Source of the DNA: Apostichopus japonicus
Taxonomy: Eukaryota > Echinodermata > Holothuroidea > Aspidochirotida > Stichopodidae
Length of the DNA stretch: 64,000 nt
Reading direction: 5' to 3'
NCBI RefSeq assembly: GCF_037975245.1
Contig: NC_092580.1
Location: forward strand, 3,200,501-3,264,500
Below the pieces are notes generated by a model that was not told the origin of the DNA, made no database searches, and saw nothing but the letters and a program-made list of their open reading frames with translations. How positions within the stretch are numbered: position 1 is the stretch's first letter; every line of letters starts with the position of its first letter. Shown here piece after piece: positions 11,290 to 22,945 of the stretch. The translations under genes were made by a program, and so were the position numbers.

Positions 11290-11840
11290 GTTGTTATTGG
11301 CAGGACGTTACTAGTGGGGTTCCACAAGGGTCTGTTTTGGGTCCCTTGTGTTTTGTTGCCTATATAATGACATTGACGGAGATATATTGTCTACAGCTAA
11401 GAAGTTTGCTGATGACACCAAACTATTCTTGTGAGGTCTCCTTCAAAAGTGATTCAGACTCAGTCGGAGATTGAGAAATTTCAAACGGATTTGGATAAGG
11501 TTTTTTCCTGGTCTCAGGGATGGCAAATGCTTTTTAATATTGATAAATGGAAGTTGATTCATATTGGTAGAGAAGTAACCAAAAGAATACCTACAATCTT
11601 TATGGTGAGGAGTAACAGGAGGTCTTTGTTGAAAGAGACCTAGGTATCTACATTGACTCATCTCTGCAACCTTCTAAACATTGTCTCAAAGCTGCTAAAA
11701 GAGGTAATAGGGTTTTAGGTATGATCAAGAGAAACTTCAGTTTTCAAACTATGTTTTTTTACATTTCCAAGTGCTATTTCATTGGGCAAGAAATGGACAC
11801 TTTGATATGGAATGCCATGTATATGATGTTGTAGAGTCAT
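11290..11840 (+). pseudogene. Second LINE RT fragment, opposite strand
   Basis: The plus strand encodes DVTSGVPQGSVLGPLCFV, then KKFADDTKLF (RT catalytic FADD), then a continuation in other frames: QTQSEIEKFQTDLDKVFSWS..WQMLFN, ERDLGIYIDSSLQPS and RGNRVLGMIKRNFSF. This is the palm-to-thumb part of a CR1/L2-like RT, distinct in sequence from the minus-strand copy beside it. It has several frame changes and a stop after LF. It abuts the minus-strand LINE head to head near 11.2-11.3 kb. Confidence 0.85.
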
Positions 11841-11957
11841 ACAATACATTAATTATAACAAAGCCAGAGTTTTACTTATCACTGTACTTGGCCATTATTC
11901 AAAGCAGATGTTAAGAGCTATGTGGTGATCAAGTGTAAGGATCATGAAGAGTATTTT

Positions 11958-12172
11958 TAGCTGTAGATGTTTATAGATATTGATAAAATCAACTTTGCTG
12001 TTCCAACAACACCATTACTAGCGTCACAACAGTATTTCAATGTGCTGTAATCTCATTCATTTCTTAGCTGTAGATGTTTATAGATATTGATAAAACCAAC
12101 TTAGCTGTTCCAACAACACCATTACTAGCATCACAACAGTATTTCAATGTGCTGTAATCTCATTCATTTTCT
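11958..12172. repeat. Tandem duplication, period 107 bp
   Basis: Two copies of a unit starting TAGCTGTAGATGTTTATAG and ending CTGTAATCTCATTCATTT, differing at a few bases (AAATC/AAACC, TTTG/TTAG, GCGTC/GCATC). Confidence 0.9.
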
Positions 12173-13665
12173 TTTTCATCAGACAGTACAGCGTCTAAAG
12201 CAGCCAGCATTGTCACACAATAATAATTATGCCAGACCCTGTAACTTTATTCAACGATTGCTCATATTTTGTATTGCACTTGAGAAGTGAGTGAAGAAAA
12301 TCTAGACGTAATGGATCGCTTTTTGAAAGGTAAAAATGCAACAACATTTGAATGAATATACTCTATATGAATGAATGGCTTCTCCAAAATCATTAACTGC
12401 AGTTTTACAACAAACTGTGAAATAGAAGTTACTGTCCTGAAACTAAATCAGTATTTATGAACTCCTCACATTGGCTTTCTATGACCTCACCTTAAAAGAA
12501 CAGAAACAAGTTGCTGAGGTTGAATAACCTTTGGCCTATGAAAAAAGTATACCAAAGCTAAAAAGATGAAAACACAACCCACGTGCTGTAAAATGCTTTT
12601 CCTTTACACGCTAACAGCAAAACAATGCTTAAAAATGCTAGTGTGGTGCTCAGATGTTCAAACCGGTGATCAGACAATTTTAAATGCAGGATAATTTCTT
12701 TTTTAAGTCTTCAATATTTATAGAAAAACATTAACCAATCAGTTTTCAAAAATAATGTCCTGCCTAATGTACAATGCTCTCATCTTTGGGATGATTCAAC
12801 CAATCAGCATTCACTCCAGGACCATGTAAAGTTGTCACATTTTGTGGCATGCTTTTCCTCTACTTCCTTGGACTCTTAAAAGCCATTGTTATTAAATGAG
12901 ACAAGCTTCTTTGAACTGTTGAGAGAAAAGTGAACAAACAAGAAATTTAGAAGTAGACTATGAAACAAAGAGATAGCAGTAGAGTTGCTTTAGTTAAAAT
13001 TGGTCGTAATTATGGTAATGGGCGTTTGTGACGGTCAATGATTACTTCCTTCCTGGGTTTGGATAAACCGTTACAAGCTTTTGTCACTGGGTCCTGTCTT
13101 TCTTCCAACCGGTTGTTGACAAAGTGATCTGTTTAGAGTTCCTCCTGTCAAGAGTTTCAAGTCTTACTTTTTATTGCTCTTTGCTATCATCTCCATGAAG
13201 CTTGAACATATATGCAAATGTAAAGTTGATAGGAGTTATTATACAGTACCTATAATGCATTTATCCATATAATTATTATTATGATGAACCTCTGCATACA
13301 TTTACATTATATCAAAATAACACTATCACATTTCTGCTTTCCATCTTGAGAGAGGGATGTATATTTGACAGTCTTTCTGCAATATTTTATGTCATATTTT
13401 CATGCCATGATGGCCGCCTATATATACAGTATATACTACAGATGGAAGAAGTATAAGTTAATTAAATATGAAACACATATAACACAGAAGTATGAATTAT
13501 ATTATATTACACATGGAGAAAATTAAACTGACAAATGTGATGAATGGTTTCATCCTCTGCTGATTCTTGTCTTTGTCAAAAGAGGGACGAAAGAAACACA
13601 ACAGAGGTTTTATAAATATGAATTAACAGCTCACACCTCGTCTTCTTTGATATTGCCCTCCTCAG
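12173..13665. other. Non-coding, probably intron or upstream of the kinase gene
   Basis: AT-rich DNA with no repeat structure or convincing exon. The F-BAR exons expected upstream in a FES/FER gene were not found here or further left. Confidence 0.5.
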
Positions 13666-13834
13666 CCAATCGAGCAAAACGCTCAAGTCTACGCCAAGTC
13701 TAAAGGAATTATCCAGAGGGAGTACCAAGACGAGGCTGTACTGTACACGGCCTACACTCCCAATCCATTCACCTCGATGTCAAAGAGAGAAATCCTTGAT
13801 TAAAAGAAAGAAATTGCGGACAAAACTGGTCAAG
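13666..13834 (+). CDS. Tentative FES/FER exon, end of F-BAR / linker
   Basis: Preceded by the acceptor tract TTGATATTGCCCTCCTCAG and followed by GTTTGT. It reads PIEQNAQVYAKSKGIIQREY, then QDEAVLYTAYTPNPFTSMSK and REILD, then TAA (13801-13803), then KKEIADKTGQ. The final G joins with AT of the next exon to give Asp, so phases agree exactly with 16763. The composition resembles the segment after the F-BAR in FER proteins ('EY..FI..Y...FD.SL'), but similarity is weak. The in-frame stop would truncate the protein before the SH2. Confidence 0.4.
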
Positions 13835-13886
13835 GTTTGTTCGTCTCATTTTACAAGTACTGTAGATAGTTTTTCTATCTGGTTTT

Positions 13887-15043
13887 TAGCTCATACCAGC
13901 ATGCTGGTGTGAGCTATTGTTACAGTGCAGCGTCTATCACTCTATCCGTCAACAATTGGTAAAACTGCTCCCACTTGCACAGTGTTTGATGGAATTTCAT
14001 GAAACTTGGACACAAGGACCATTGGGTATAGGGCCATCAGAGATGGTCCAAAATTTGGGGTCAAAGGTCACCTGTGGGCCGTAATGGGCCATTTTGTGGA
14101 AATACGCAAAATGCTTCTTCTCCTACAGATTCCATGGTACAATGTTGAGGGTTTGTCACGATAGTACTATGGAAGTTTTACCTTCAGGGTGTTCATGAAT
14201 TTGAGATCAAAGATCAACTAGGGGTCTTTTGTGGCCCGGGCCGCGGCCCTATATTTTCAAATTGCTCCTGTTCGTACAGTGTATGGCCAATTATAATGAA
14301 ACTTGGTCACAATGTTCCTCGGGATGAGAGTTATGAGGGGTGTTCGGAAAATTGAGGTCAAATGTCATTTAGGGGGTCATCGGGGGCCATTCTTTGTAAT
14401 ATTTTCAAATATCTCAATCTCCTCAAGATTTTGATGGATCATATACAAAGTTGAACTGATGATTGTTGGATTGTGTATGAATAAGGTGATGCCTAAAAAA
14501 TTTTGGTCAAAAGTTAATTAATTACAATAAATCCCCATTGTTTAAAAAAAATCTGAGCCTTCACTTTTTGCCAAAGCTCCTTTAATTTGTCTCCCAGTCT
14601 CTGCAGTGTTTGTTTACATAATTTGTGGTTAAGCTCTGCAGAGGCTGTTAGTGGAATTAAAGCAGGACTGGGAGTTGTTATTAACTGTTGAACTGTAAGC
14701 ATGAGAGCCCTATAGCCAATCAGCACTTGTGGATTCTTAGAAGTCTTTGAGCCTGAGGTATGTAGGCAGCTTGTGAAGTTATGTCTTGTAGGGAGTGCTT
14801 GTTAAGTTATTTCTGCTAAGGTAGAGGGGAGAAAGTTTAATAGGGTAGGTCAGTGGTATTGTCTGAGAGAGTGGGTAAAATAAGATTTAAAGGGGAAAAT
14901 AGGAATTATAGCCAGTGGTGTGGCCAGGGTTCTGCTAACGGAGGGGGGGGGGTATCCCTCATGGGCCCAAAATTGGTTTTGTGGGCCATACTTTTTTAAG
15001 CTCGAAAAGGTATGAGCTTCTGCACCATTGGTGCTCTAGTGTT
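13887..15043. repeat. 1.15-kb repeat, copy 1 of a tandem pair
   Basis: It starts with the near-perfect palindrome AGCTCATACCAGCATGCTGG plus TGTGAGCT and ends near GCACCATTGGTGCTCTAGT, itself containing the palindrome GCACCATTGGTGC. Hallmark internal strings are TTTGATGGAATTTCATGAAA, CACCTGTGGGCCGTAATGGG and CCCGGGCCGCGGCC. There is no coding potential beyond a 70-residue frame also present in copy 2. Hairpins at both ends suggest a mobile origin, class unresolved. Confidence 0.85.
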
Positions 15044-16236
15044 TAGCTGATACCAGCATCCTGGTGTGAGGTATTGTTACAGTGTGGCGTATATCACTCT
15101 ATCACTCTATCCGTCAACAATTGGTAAAACCGCTCCCACTCGCACAGTGTTTGATGGAATTTCATGAAACTTGGACACAAGGATCATTGGGTATAGGGCC
15201 ATCAGAGATGGTCAGAAATTTGGGGTCAAAGGTCACCTGTGGGCCGTAATGGGCCATTTTGTGGAAATACGCAAAATGCTTCTTCTCCTACAATGTTGAG
15301 GGTTTGTCACGATAGTACTGTGGAAGTTTTACCTTCAGGGTGTTCATGAATTTGAGATCAAAGATCAACTAGGGGTCTTTTGTGGCCCGGGCCGCGGCCA
15401 TATATTTTCAAATTGCTCCTGTTCGTACAGTGTATGGCCAGTTATAATGAAACTTGGTCACAACGTTCCTCGGGATGAGAGTTACGAGGGGTGTTCGGAA
15501 AATTGAGGTCAAATGTCATTTAGGGGGTCATCGGGGTCATTCTTTGTAATATTTTCAAATATCTCAATCTCCTCAAGATTTTGATGGATCATATTCAAAG
15601 TTGAACTGATGATTGTTGGATTGTGTATGAATTGGTGATGCCTAATAATTTTTGGTCAAAAGTTAATTAATTACAATTAATCCCCATTGTTTAAAAAAAT
15701 CTGAGCCTTCACCGTTTGCCAAAGCTCCTCTAATTTGTCTCCCAGTCTCTGCAGTGTTTGTTTACATTTGTGGTTACGCTCTGCAGAGGCTGTTAGTGGA
15801 ATTAAAGCAGGACTGGGAGTTGTTATTAACTCTTGAACTGTAAGCATGAGAGCCCTATAGCCAATCAGCACTTGCCGATTCTTAGAAGTCTTTGAGCCTG
15901 AGGTATGTAGGCAACCAGCCAAAATTTTGGCAAGGAGTGCTTCAGGTCTGCTCAGGTAGAGGGGAGAAAGTTTAATAGGGTAGGTCAGTGGTATTGTTTG
16001 AGAGAGTGGGTAAAATAGGATTTAAAGGGGGAAAATAGGAATTATAGCCAGTGGTGTGGCCAGGATTCTGCTAACGGAGGGGGGGTGGGGGGTTAAAATT
16101 CAGATTCAAATTTCAGATTCCACCAAAATTGGTGGAATCTGAAAAATGGCCTGAAATTTGGTGGGCCATAAAGTTTTGTGGGCCCTAAATTTTTAAGCTC
16201 GAAAAGGTATGAGCTTCTGCACCATTGGTGCTCTAG
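15044..16236. repeat. 1.15-kb repeat, copy 2
   Basis: A direct tandem copy of 13887-15043 with small indels (a 12-bp duplicated TCACTCTATCAC at the start, loss near 15290) and a variant block near 16095-16180. The terminal palindrome is mutated in this copy (AGCTGATACCAGCATCCTGG). It lies in an intron of the kinase gene. Confidence 0.85.
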
Positions 16237-16762
16237 TTTTTTTTTTGGTGTGGGGGTCCAGGGGGTGGGCATATTGGTCTGATATGAGGGCTCACTGACA
16301 TGGCTTGGTTCTCCAAGGAAAGGGAATTGCCATGAAAGACAGATTTACACCCTACTTTAGATGTTATCAGTATAAGGCTTGTCTGTTTCACTCTTCAAGG
16401 AGAGTGAGAAAACCCATCTTCGTACGTTTCCTCCTCTGCAACACAGATTTGAATCTCTCCTCAGCAGTTCCATTTCTGGCTTAAATCATGCTACCCCCCT
16501 CCCCATCCCACCACATTGAAATCCTGCTCCTACCCTCCCACTCCAATTCTGTTTAACTCCGCTATCATCTCAAACCCCCCCCCCCCCACCACTGCTACCT
16601 ACTTACACCTTCACCCTAGCTTCTACCCTGCTCATAGGCTGAAATAGAATGGTCTGTCATCACACCTCTGGAGGGTGGTGTTGACCCGCTCTCAGTCGAT
16701 GGATTACATCATCATCATCTCTCACTCATAGATCTACTTTTCTCTCCTCTTCCTCGCTACAG
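16237..16762. other. Intron sequence
   Basis: Contains a T-run, a G-rich stretch and a C-run near 16577, and ends in a pyrimidine-rich tract (TTTTCTCTCCTCTTCCTCGC) leading to the acceptor AG at 16761-16762. No gene. Confidence 0.6.
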
Positions 16763-16889
16763 ATGTGAAGCAGATTGAGCTGATCGTGCAATCAAAGGAG
16801 ACTGAAATTAAAGAAACCAAGGAGGAGAGAGGATGGAGAGAAGATCAAAACACAGAAAATTACAACCAAGACTGTGACCAATCACAGAG
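16763..16889 (+). CDS. FES/FER-like coiled-coil exon
   Basis: Strong polypyrimidine acceptor before 16763 and the donor GTAATAG after 16889. The frame reads VKQIELIVQSKETEIKETKE then ERGWREDQNTENYNQD, a charged heptad-like helix matching the coiled-coil linker that FES/FER proteins carry between F-BAR and SH2. It enters with two bases (phase fits the exon at 13666) and leaves with two bases, whereas the SH2 exon at 24743 starts in phase 0. At least one exon between them is therefore missing or unrecognised. Confidence 0.6.
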
Positions 16890-17106
16890 GTAATAGTCTG
16901 CTAGAGCTTACCGCTTACAACTGGTGGAGAGAGAGAGAGATGGAAGGTCATTATCATTCCTCCTGTTCAAGACCCAGCTACATAACCTAGCTGTGGATTG
17001 TGATCTTACAATTCATTTTAATCCTGTATTCTCCAGCTTCCTCTCTCTTAACCCAGCACAACCCTCTTAAAACTTAAAATAAGTTGGCTATAGTATGTAT
17101 GGGTGT

Positions 17107-18712
17107 TAGGGCTGTGAGTTTTCGTTTAAAGACCTAAACGTTTAAACGGCCGATTTTTCGTTCGTTTAAACGTTTAAACGTTCGCGAATATCGCGAGAAA
17201 ACGCCGAGTATAAAGGCGTGGGGTCCAGGGGACCGCCCTAGGGCCCTGGTGGGGCGGAAAAGGAAAAGGAATTTTTTGCGTGTCTGGCGATAAAAAAAAT
17301 CACAGTTGAGGATGCAAAATACTGACAACTTTTTGAATTTAAATTGTCACAAAGCTGATGAAAAATTTTAAATGACAAGTTAGAGTAGCTGTAGAGATTT
17401 AGTCTGTTTTACAATCTTTAAAAAGTTTAACTTACAGAACCTCCGATATTATGAAACAAAAAACGTTCGGCAAAGCCCCGTTTCTATAATGCCTAACGAT
17501 GAAAAGCGCCCACTAAACGTACATCAGTTTACAACTGCAGTACGGTTTAACCTAACTTAAATACTACGGTAGGATACTGTATATGTGCTCATAATTTTCC
17601 CAGGTACCTTGCCAAACAACTGCGCGCTCATCCCCTGTCTAACACCTGTTTGTTCACATTTTTGGCACGTTTCCAAGAAACGTTTCATAGAGTATTCCCC
17701 ATGATACACGAGGCACAGTTCATACACGCAGCACAAGATATCAAGCTATGGTCATCTTTATGAAAGTAAACCTTGTAATAAAATATGTTTTAGGCCACAT
17801 GGCATGATTAACTAATGCTTAACATTATTTCCATGTTCTTTAAGAAAACGTCAAGTTCGCAAAATACAATTGGTTGTGTTTTTGTAGTTACGTGAGATCC
17901 GTAACAGACGAGGTGGTTAGGCTATTTGCTGTACACTTAACTGTGGTAGGACATTATTCTTTCCGTATTTTTGGAAATTCTAGAAAATACTTTCTTTTCC
18001 CCCCGCTTAACACCAGATGTGGTCTTACGGTTTATTCATAAATGGGTGTACTAGAGCCTTGTATACATGACATTAGTTGCATTTAGCACGATTTGCCAGT
18101 TTCGCGTGAATTTTTCAAAAGTGTTTTGCTGGATCTTTCATAAAATTTGAAAGGTGTACCAACTTACTTTTCGTACACAATTGGTAATTTCTCCACTGAT
18201 TCTCAGAGTTTTTTTACGATCTCCGATCGATACATTTCCTTTGATCATGTATTTGAACAACTATTACCAAGTCGATTATGCGACCCAGTATTGTCTGGTC
18301 GGAGAGTTCAACGTGATGGACAGGGATTGTAATCATTTCGATCGAACATGCATTGACTGGATTATCTGCGCCGCCGCTGTCGGCTCGATATAAAGTACAC
18401 TTGTGCCGCGAATAAGGAAGTTTTCACAAAAGGATAACAGCGTTCAAGTTTAAGCCATTCATATCGCCGGATGCATCGGGGGGGGGACAAAAGTAGGATT
18501 ACGTTCGCGGTTTATGATTCGACTGATCGTAAGTTGTTTTGTTATTTCGCGTAGTAGACAAAATAAACACGGGAATTGATACGCGATATTTGCCAATAAT
18601 TTAATTTTCAGTTGATATCATAGTTTCGTTTAAACGTTCATAAGGTTTTATGAAATGTTTAAACTATGTTTCGTTCGTTTACACGTTTAAACGTGTAAAC
18701 GGCACAGCACTA
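17107..18712. mobile_element. Non-autonomous hAT-like element, 1606 bp
   Basis: The 8-bp target duplication ATGGGTGT lies at 17099-17106 and 18713-18720, exact on both sides. Termini are TAGGGCTGTG and CACAGCACTA (inverted, one mismatch). Both subterminal regions are packed with CGTTTAAACG palindromes, typical transposase-binding repeats. No transposase ORF is visible; the longest open frame (18154-18393) has no recognisable domain. Confidence 0.9.
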
Positions 18713-18739
18713 ATGGGTGTGTGTATGTATGTGTTTGTG

Positions 18740-20043
18740 CAGGGGCGTATCCAGGGGGGGCGCAACAGGCACACGCCCCCCCTATTGGCCGTCACCAAAA
18801 CAAAAAAAGATAAGCAAAAAAATGATGAAGACCTTTATGTGAGATATCGGTGATCGCTCAACCCCCCCCCCCCCGTATGCTTTATTTTTTGTTTACCAAA
18901 AAAAGGTTCTGGCGAAGTTCGGCGGCCTAATAGTTTTAGAAACATAGATGGTAATTGTGTTTGTATTATCACTATAAACACTAAGTGACATGCCAGCCAT
19001 ACTAAATTGTGCATTTTGTGTCCATATTTACTGGAAATGTTGCTTATTATTAAGGTCGAAAAATGGATCACATATGGCCATGGGCGGCGATCCTGGGGGG
19101 AAGGGGGGATATATCCCCCCATGAAAATGGGTGGAGGGGATGTAATACACCATATCCCCCCCCACCAAATGCCAGGGATAAGAATATTTTCATGCCTACA
19201 TTTATGCATCATCGTTAATGTACGGCTCTTTTTTAGCTTCATTTCTCGCCTACCATAAACGCAGTGCGATCTTTTCAAATAAAGCGTCTTTATAAAGCAA
19301 GAATAGTTGACTGTAGGCTTCACTGGCCCTATAACAACAAAATGTATTATTGCGCCCACAATATTGATATAGTACATATATGCACCCTCATAGTATTCAT
19401 ATAGGCCCTATAGTAGGCCTACACACATACATGTTCCCTCGAACAGCTGAGAATCTCATGTTACCAGGGTAATTCTTAATACACGTTTCACCTGGATGCC
19501 CTAGCAATCGGTACCTAGGAATGTAACTATGTGTAATTGTGTATTGCATGTTTATAGGCCTATAATAGCCTGCATGAGGCCATTTTCTTCATCGAATAAT
19601 ATAAAAGAGCTCTTGAACATTCTAACGTTGCGCCTGAAACAAGATTGACAGGGGCAATTTTCCCAAAATAACACCCGAAATTTAAAAAAAAAGTATTTTG
19701 GATCCTGATTATGAGATATTTCGGACATGACATCCCTATTTTAAAGTTGGGTATATGCCGCTTGGAAACCTCGGGAAGTGCCGTTTCCGGCCATCTAGAG
19801 GGTTTGTTAATCCCAAATTTTCGTGTACGCTTCGAGCCTACTACGCCTAGATAGTCAACAAGGTCATATCCCCCCCCCCCACTCGGAAGTATGGATCGCC
19901 GCCCATGCATATGGCACCATTTTGCATTTCAGCCCTTCTTCGAAAGCAAAAATGGTCCACCCCTCCCCTTAGACCCATCCCCCAGGACGGCGATCATTCA
20001 TGCCTGATGCCCCCCCTATTGGAAAATCCTGGATACGCCCCTG
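18740..20043. mobile_element. TIR element CAGGGGCGTATCCAGG, host of a nested insertion
   Basis: Perfect 16-bp inverted ends, CAGGGGCGTATCCAGG and CCTGGATACGCCCCTG. TTTGTG occurs directly outside both ends, so a short target duplication is likely (6 bp exact, 7 of 8 if the boundary moves by one). The same terminal sequence occurs at 1832 and 4026. The unit contains the complete element 19079-19907; without it and its duplication it is about 470 bp. It begins 20 bp right of the hAT element's target duplication. Confidence 0.85.
19079..19907. mobile_element. Nested TIR element, 829 bp, perfect 8-bp target duplication
   Basis: Ends CATGGGCGGCGATCC and GGATCGCCGCCCATG are perfect 15-bp inverted repeats. 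The target duplication CATATGGC lies at 19071-19078 and 19908-19915, exact. Inside are G/C runs at both ends and the core block shared with other families (GGAAGTGCCGTTTCCGG and TTTTCGTGTACGCTTCG at 19772-19835, TAGATAGT). It is non-coding. It inserted into the element 18740-20043, so it is the younger of the two. Confidence 0.92.
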
Positions 20044-20073
20044 TTTGTGTTCATGTATAAGTATGTGTCGGTG

Positions 20074-20410
20074 CAGGGGGTAGGAAGCTTCCAAAAAGTG
20101 GGGGGGGGGCACGACATCAGAGGGGCACTTTCTCATTCCACAACCACCACTCGTCATGCTATAAACCGATACACACCGGCCAAATCACTTAAATATACTG
20201 TATATGATGTGTTAGTATGCTATCAATACAATTTTGGTGCACATAATAAAAAAAATTTTTATTTAAATTAACAAAGGCTTAAGATATCCAAAAGACAGGT
20301 CTTCATCAAAGGGGCACATTTTATTTGCCAGTAGGGCACATTTGCTATTTTGAAAAATAGTTGAGAGGCACATGCCTCAGTCCCCCCCCCCCCAAGCTCC
20401 TATCCCCCTG
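20074..20410. mobile_element. Small TIR element, 337 bp
   Basis: The left end CAGGGGGTAGGAAGCTT and right end AAGCTCCTATCCCCCTG are inverted with two differences. G and C runs lie just inside, as in the neighbours. Flanks TGTCGGTG and TATGCGTG agree at only 5 of 8 positions, so the target duplication is unproven. Confidence 0.6.
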
Positions 20411-21167
20411 TATGCGTGCATGTAGATATGTATGTGAAAATGTGCTAGAAAAGTGGTAATCCATGACCAATCATTTGCACTTAAGTTCTTGCTTTGGCCA
20501 CCATATGGCATGAGACACTTAAATGTCCTATTTAACTGACTAGAAATGTCTGCAATGAACTTGGGAGGATAATACATATGACCTTTAACCTACCTCTATA
20601 AATAAGTCATGATAAATTACTATATTCTGTATATTTACTGTTAAGAGTTGATCTGAATGTCAGAGAAAATTTGTGTCTGCTTGGAGATGTGCTAGTTCTC
20701 CTGTTTCCTCCTATCCTCTGTTGCTAAAAACTAGAGACGAGCTCTAGTTGAAATTTTATTCATTTACAAAACATCCTGAATTACGAATCTCCATTGTTGT
20801 CTTAGTCAAGACTCCTTCCTCTGGGAGATTCAAGAGAAACATATCATTGGACAAGGAAGTGCTCATTTCTAGCAGATTTTCTGACTTGAGTTCTGCTATG
20901 ACTACAGTACACTTATGACATGACATTTCCAAAACATGTATTGCTAATATTGTGTTAACCTGTACGTAATGCTAGCTGCAAGGTGTCTCGTGTTTGATAA
21001 ACAAGACCAGCAGGTGTGTTAAAGTTGATTTAGCTATAGAGAGTGCTAGTATACTAGTGATAAAGGTGACTGTTTCCTTGTTGCTTTCACTTCTTGTTTT
21101 ACTTTGTCTGAGTTATTTAGGTTCCCAGTTCTTCAGTTGCATGTTCGATTTTCTTGGGAAATGTTAG
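20411..21167. other. Intron sequence, nothing recognised
   Basis: AT-rich unique-looking DNA. I searched it for the missing exon between coiled coil and SH2 and saw no convincing acceptor-ORF-donor set. Confidence 0.5.
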
Positions 21168-21370
21168 ATGGGAATCAGTGTTTCCTCTAAGAAATTTCCC
21201 ATTGAGTCAAAATGGCTAATATCTGAATATTTGACTCACCCCGTCCTGAGGGAGGGGTCTAATGGGAGGGGTAAAATTCCAGGGAAATTATTTTATTGAA
21301 CTAGAAACACAATCGGGTCAATGTTTTCGTGACTTTTCACGATGTTACACTTTGCCGACAGTATCAGTAC

Positions 21371-21530
21371 CAGGGGAATAGCCAGGATTTCAAAGTTGTG
21401 GGCATGACTATCTGAGCGGAGCGCCACCATCGGTTGGCGCGGAGCGTACAAGAAAAATTTTGCTTTTACAAACCCCCCAGATGGCCGGAAACAGCCCTTC
21501 CCTAGTGTTCATTTTGGTTCCCTGGCCTCT
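21371..21530 (-). mobile_element. Fragment of the shared-core TIR family, reversed
   Basis: It starts CAGGGGAATAGCCAGG and carries the core block in reverse: CTATCTGAGCGGAGCGCCACC, then GGTTGGCGCGGAGCGTAC (read in two pieces), then CCGGAAACAGCCCTTCCC. The right end is not resolved. It is nested inside 21176-23696. Confidence 0.65.
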
Positions 21531-22501
21531 TGGTAACTTGAGACACCTTATTCAATATCACTTTTAAACCAAAAAAACAAACGAGTTAAAAAAGTACTTA
21601 ATTCAATACTACATAATGTATTTAAAATAAGCAAGGTACATGCACAGAGTAAGCCAGTAAAAACAGGCAACAAAGTGCTGCAGCTCTATAAAGTCTGTTA
21701 ATCAACGATAGGCTTATTTGACTGTGGAATGTTTCTCAACTGAAATATTATCTGCGTAAACGGGTTCTTAACAAGATGTTAAAAACTGACAAGATCGGAT
21801 CCTAGTCTTTTTCGGCAGGTAGAGTGTTGATTAAAACGGCACGCATGGAACCCTGAGCTTTATTCAAACGATGATTGCTAAATAATAATAAATTAGTTCG
21901 TTGCATATTACGCTTTATTTTTACAAGCTAAATTTGGCTCAAATATAGTGCACCACTTGCAATGCAGGGTAGGAATTTAGATTTGGCTCTGGGGGGCTAT
22001 TTTGGAAAATGAAAAGTTAAAAAGGTCCCCTTAATGTATTTACGAGGGCTTTTTTAAGGTTTAAGGGGGCGCTTTTCCAAAGTGCAATATGCTGTTTACG
22101 GAAAAGATTGTAAGCATCCATCAGGATCAAGTAAGCACAATTACCTTTTCCTAGTTAGCTGCGACCGTATAGCAAATTCATTGAAAGTTTAACTGCCAAA
22201 ATTTGCGATCGTTTAGCAAATAACGTCAATCCACCGAATATATGACGAAAAACCAATAACCCATCAACTGAAATAGAAAACACAGGTGTACTTCTACTGA
22301 AGGTGCCCTTTCCTTTAATCATGTATTTTTTCGTGTGTGGATAAAATCACCCACCACCAAATACGAAACCATTATACCACTGGAAAGTTATCGAAGTTAA
22401 AACCTTCAATCCATCGCCACAGCAATTGTGTACGTAAAATACAACATTCCCTCTCTAAGACATAGCACATACCTTCCAAACAACTGCCGATTTCCAGCAA
22501 T

Positions 22502-22945
22502 TTTTTTTTTTTTTTGGCAAACCGATGGTTAGGCTATATTTCCCATTGACTTAGTGTGGTTGTTAGGCTAACATGTGGTCAAAGGTTGCAGTATTTCATG
22601 GATATTTTAATTCTAGCTAACTGCGTCACAATTTCAGCGAATAAAGAGATGCTTAGGCTAGATTTTCCCTTTGACTACGTGTGGTGTTTGGCTACCTTGC
22701 GCGGGACGATAGCAGCAAGGAAAGTATGTAAACAAAGCTACGCAAAGTATTGTTATTATTATTTTTTTGCAAACCGATAGTTAGCATTGACTTAGTGTGG
22801 TTGTTAGGCTAACATGTTGTCAAAGATTACAGTTTTTCTTGGATATTTTTATTTATTTGCGACACAACTTGAGCGAATAAACAGATGGCTAGGTTAGAGT
22901 TCCATGTTGACTTAGTATTGAAGTTAGGCTACCATGTGGTCGGAG
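22502..22945. repeat. Internal direct duplication, about 250-bp period
   Basis: Two diverged copies share GCAAACCGAT.GTTAG, TTGACTTAGTGTGGTTGTTA, GGCTAACATGTGGTCAAAG and GCGAATAAA.AGATG.CTAGG. They are separated by a 60-bp spacer and lie within the 2.5-kb hAT-like element. Confidence 0.8.

Noticed and set aside
18835-19377. 180-residue minus-strand ORF
   Set aside because: It spans the borders of two nested TIR elements and low-complexity G/C runs, so it cannot be an ancestral coding unit.
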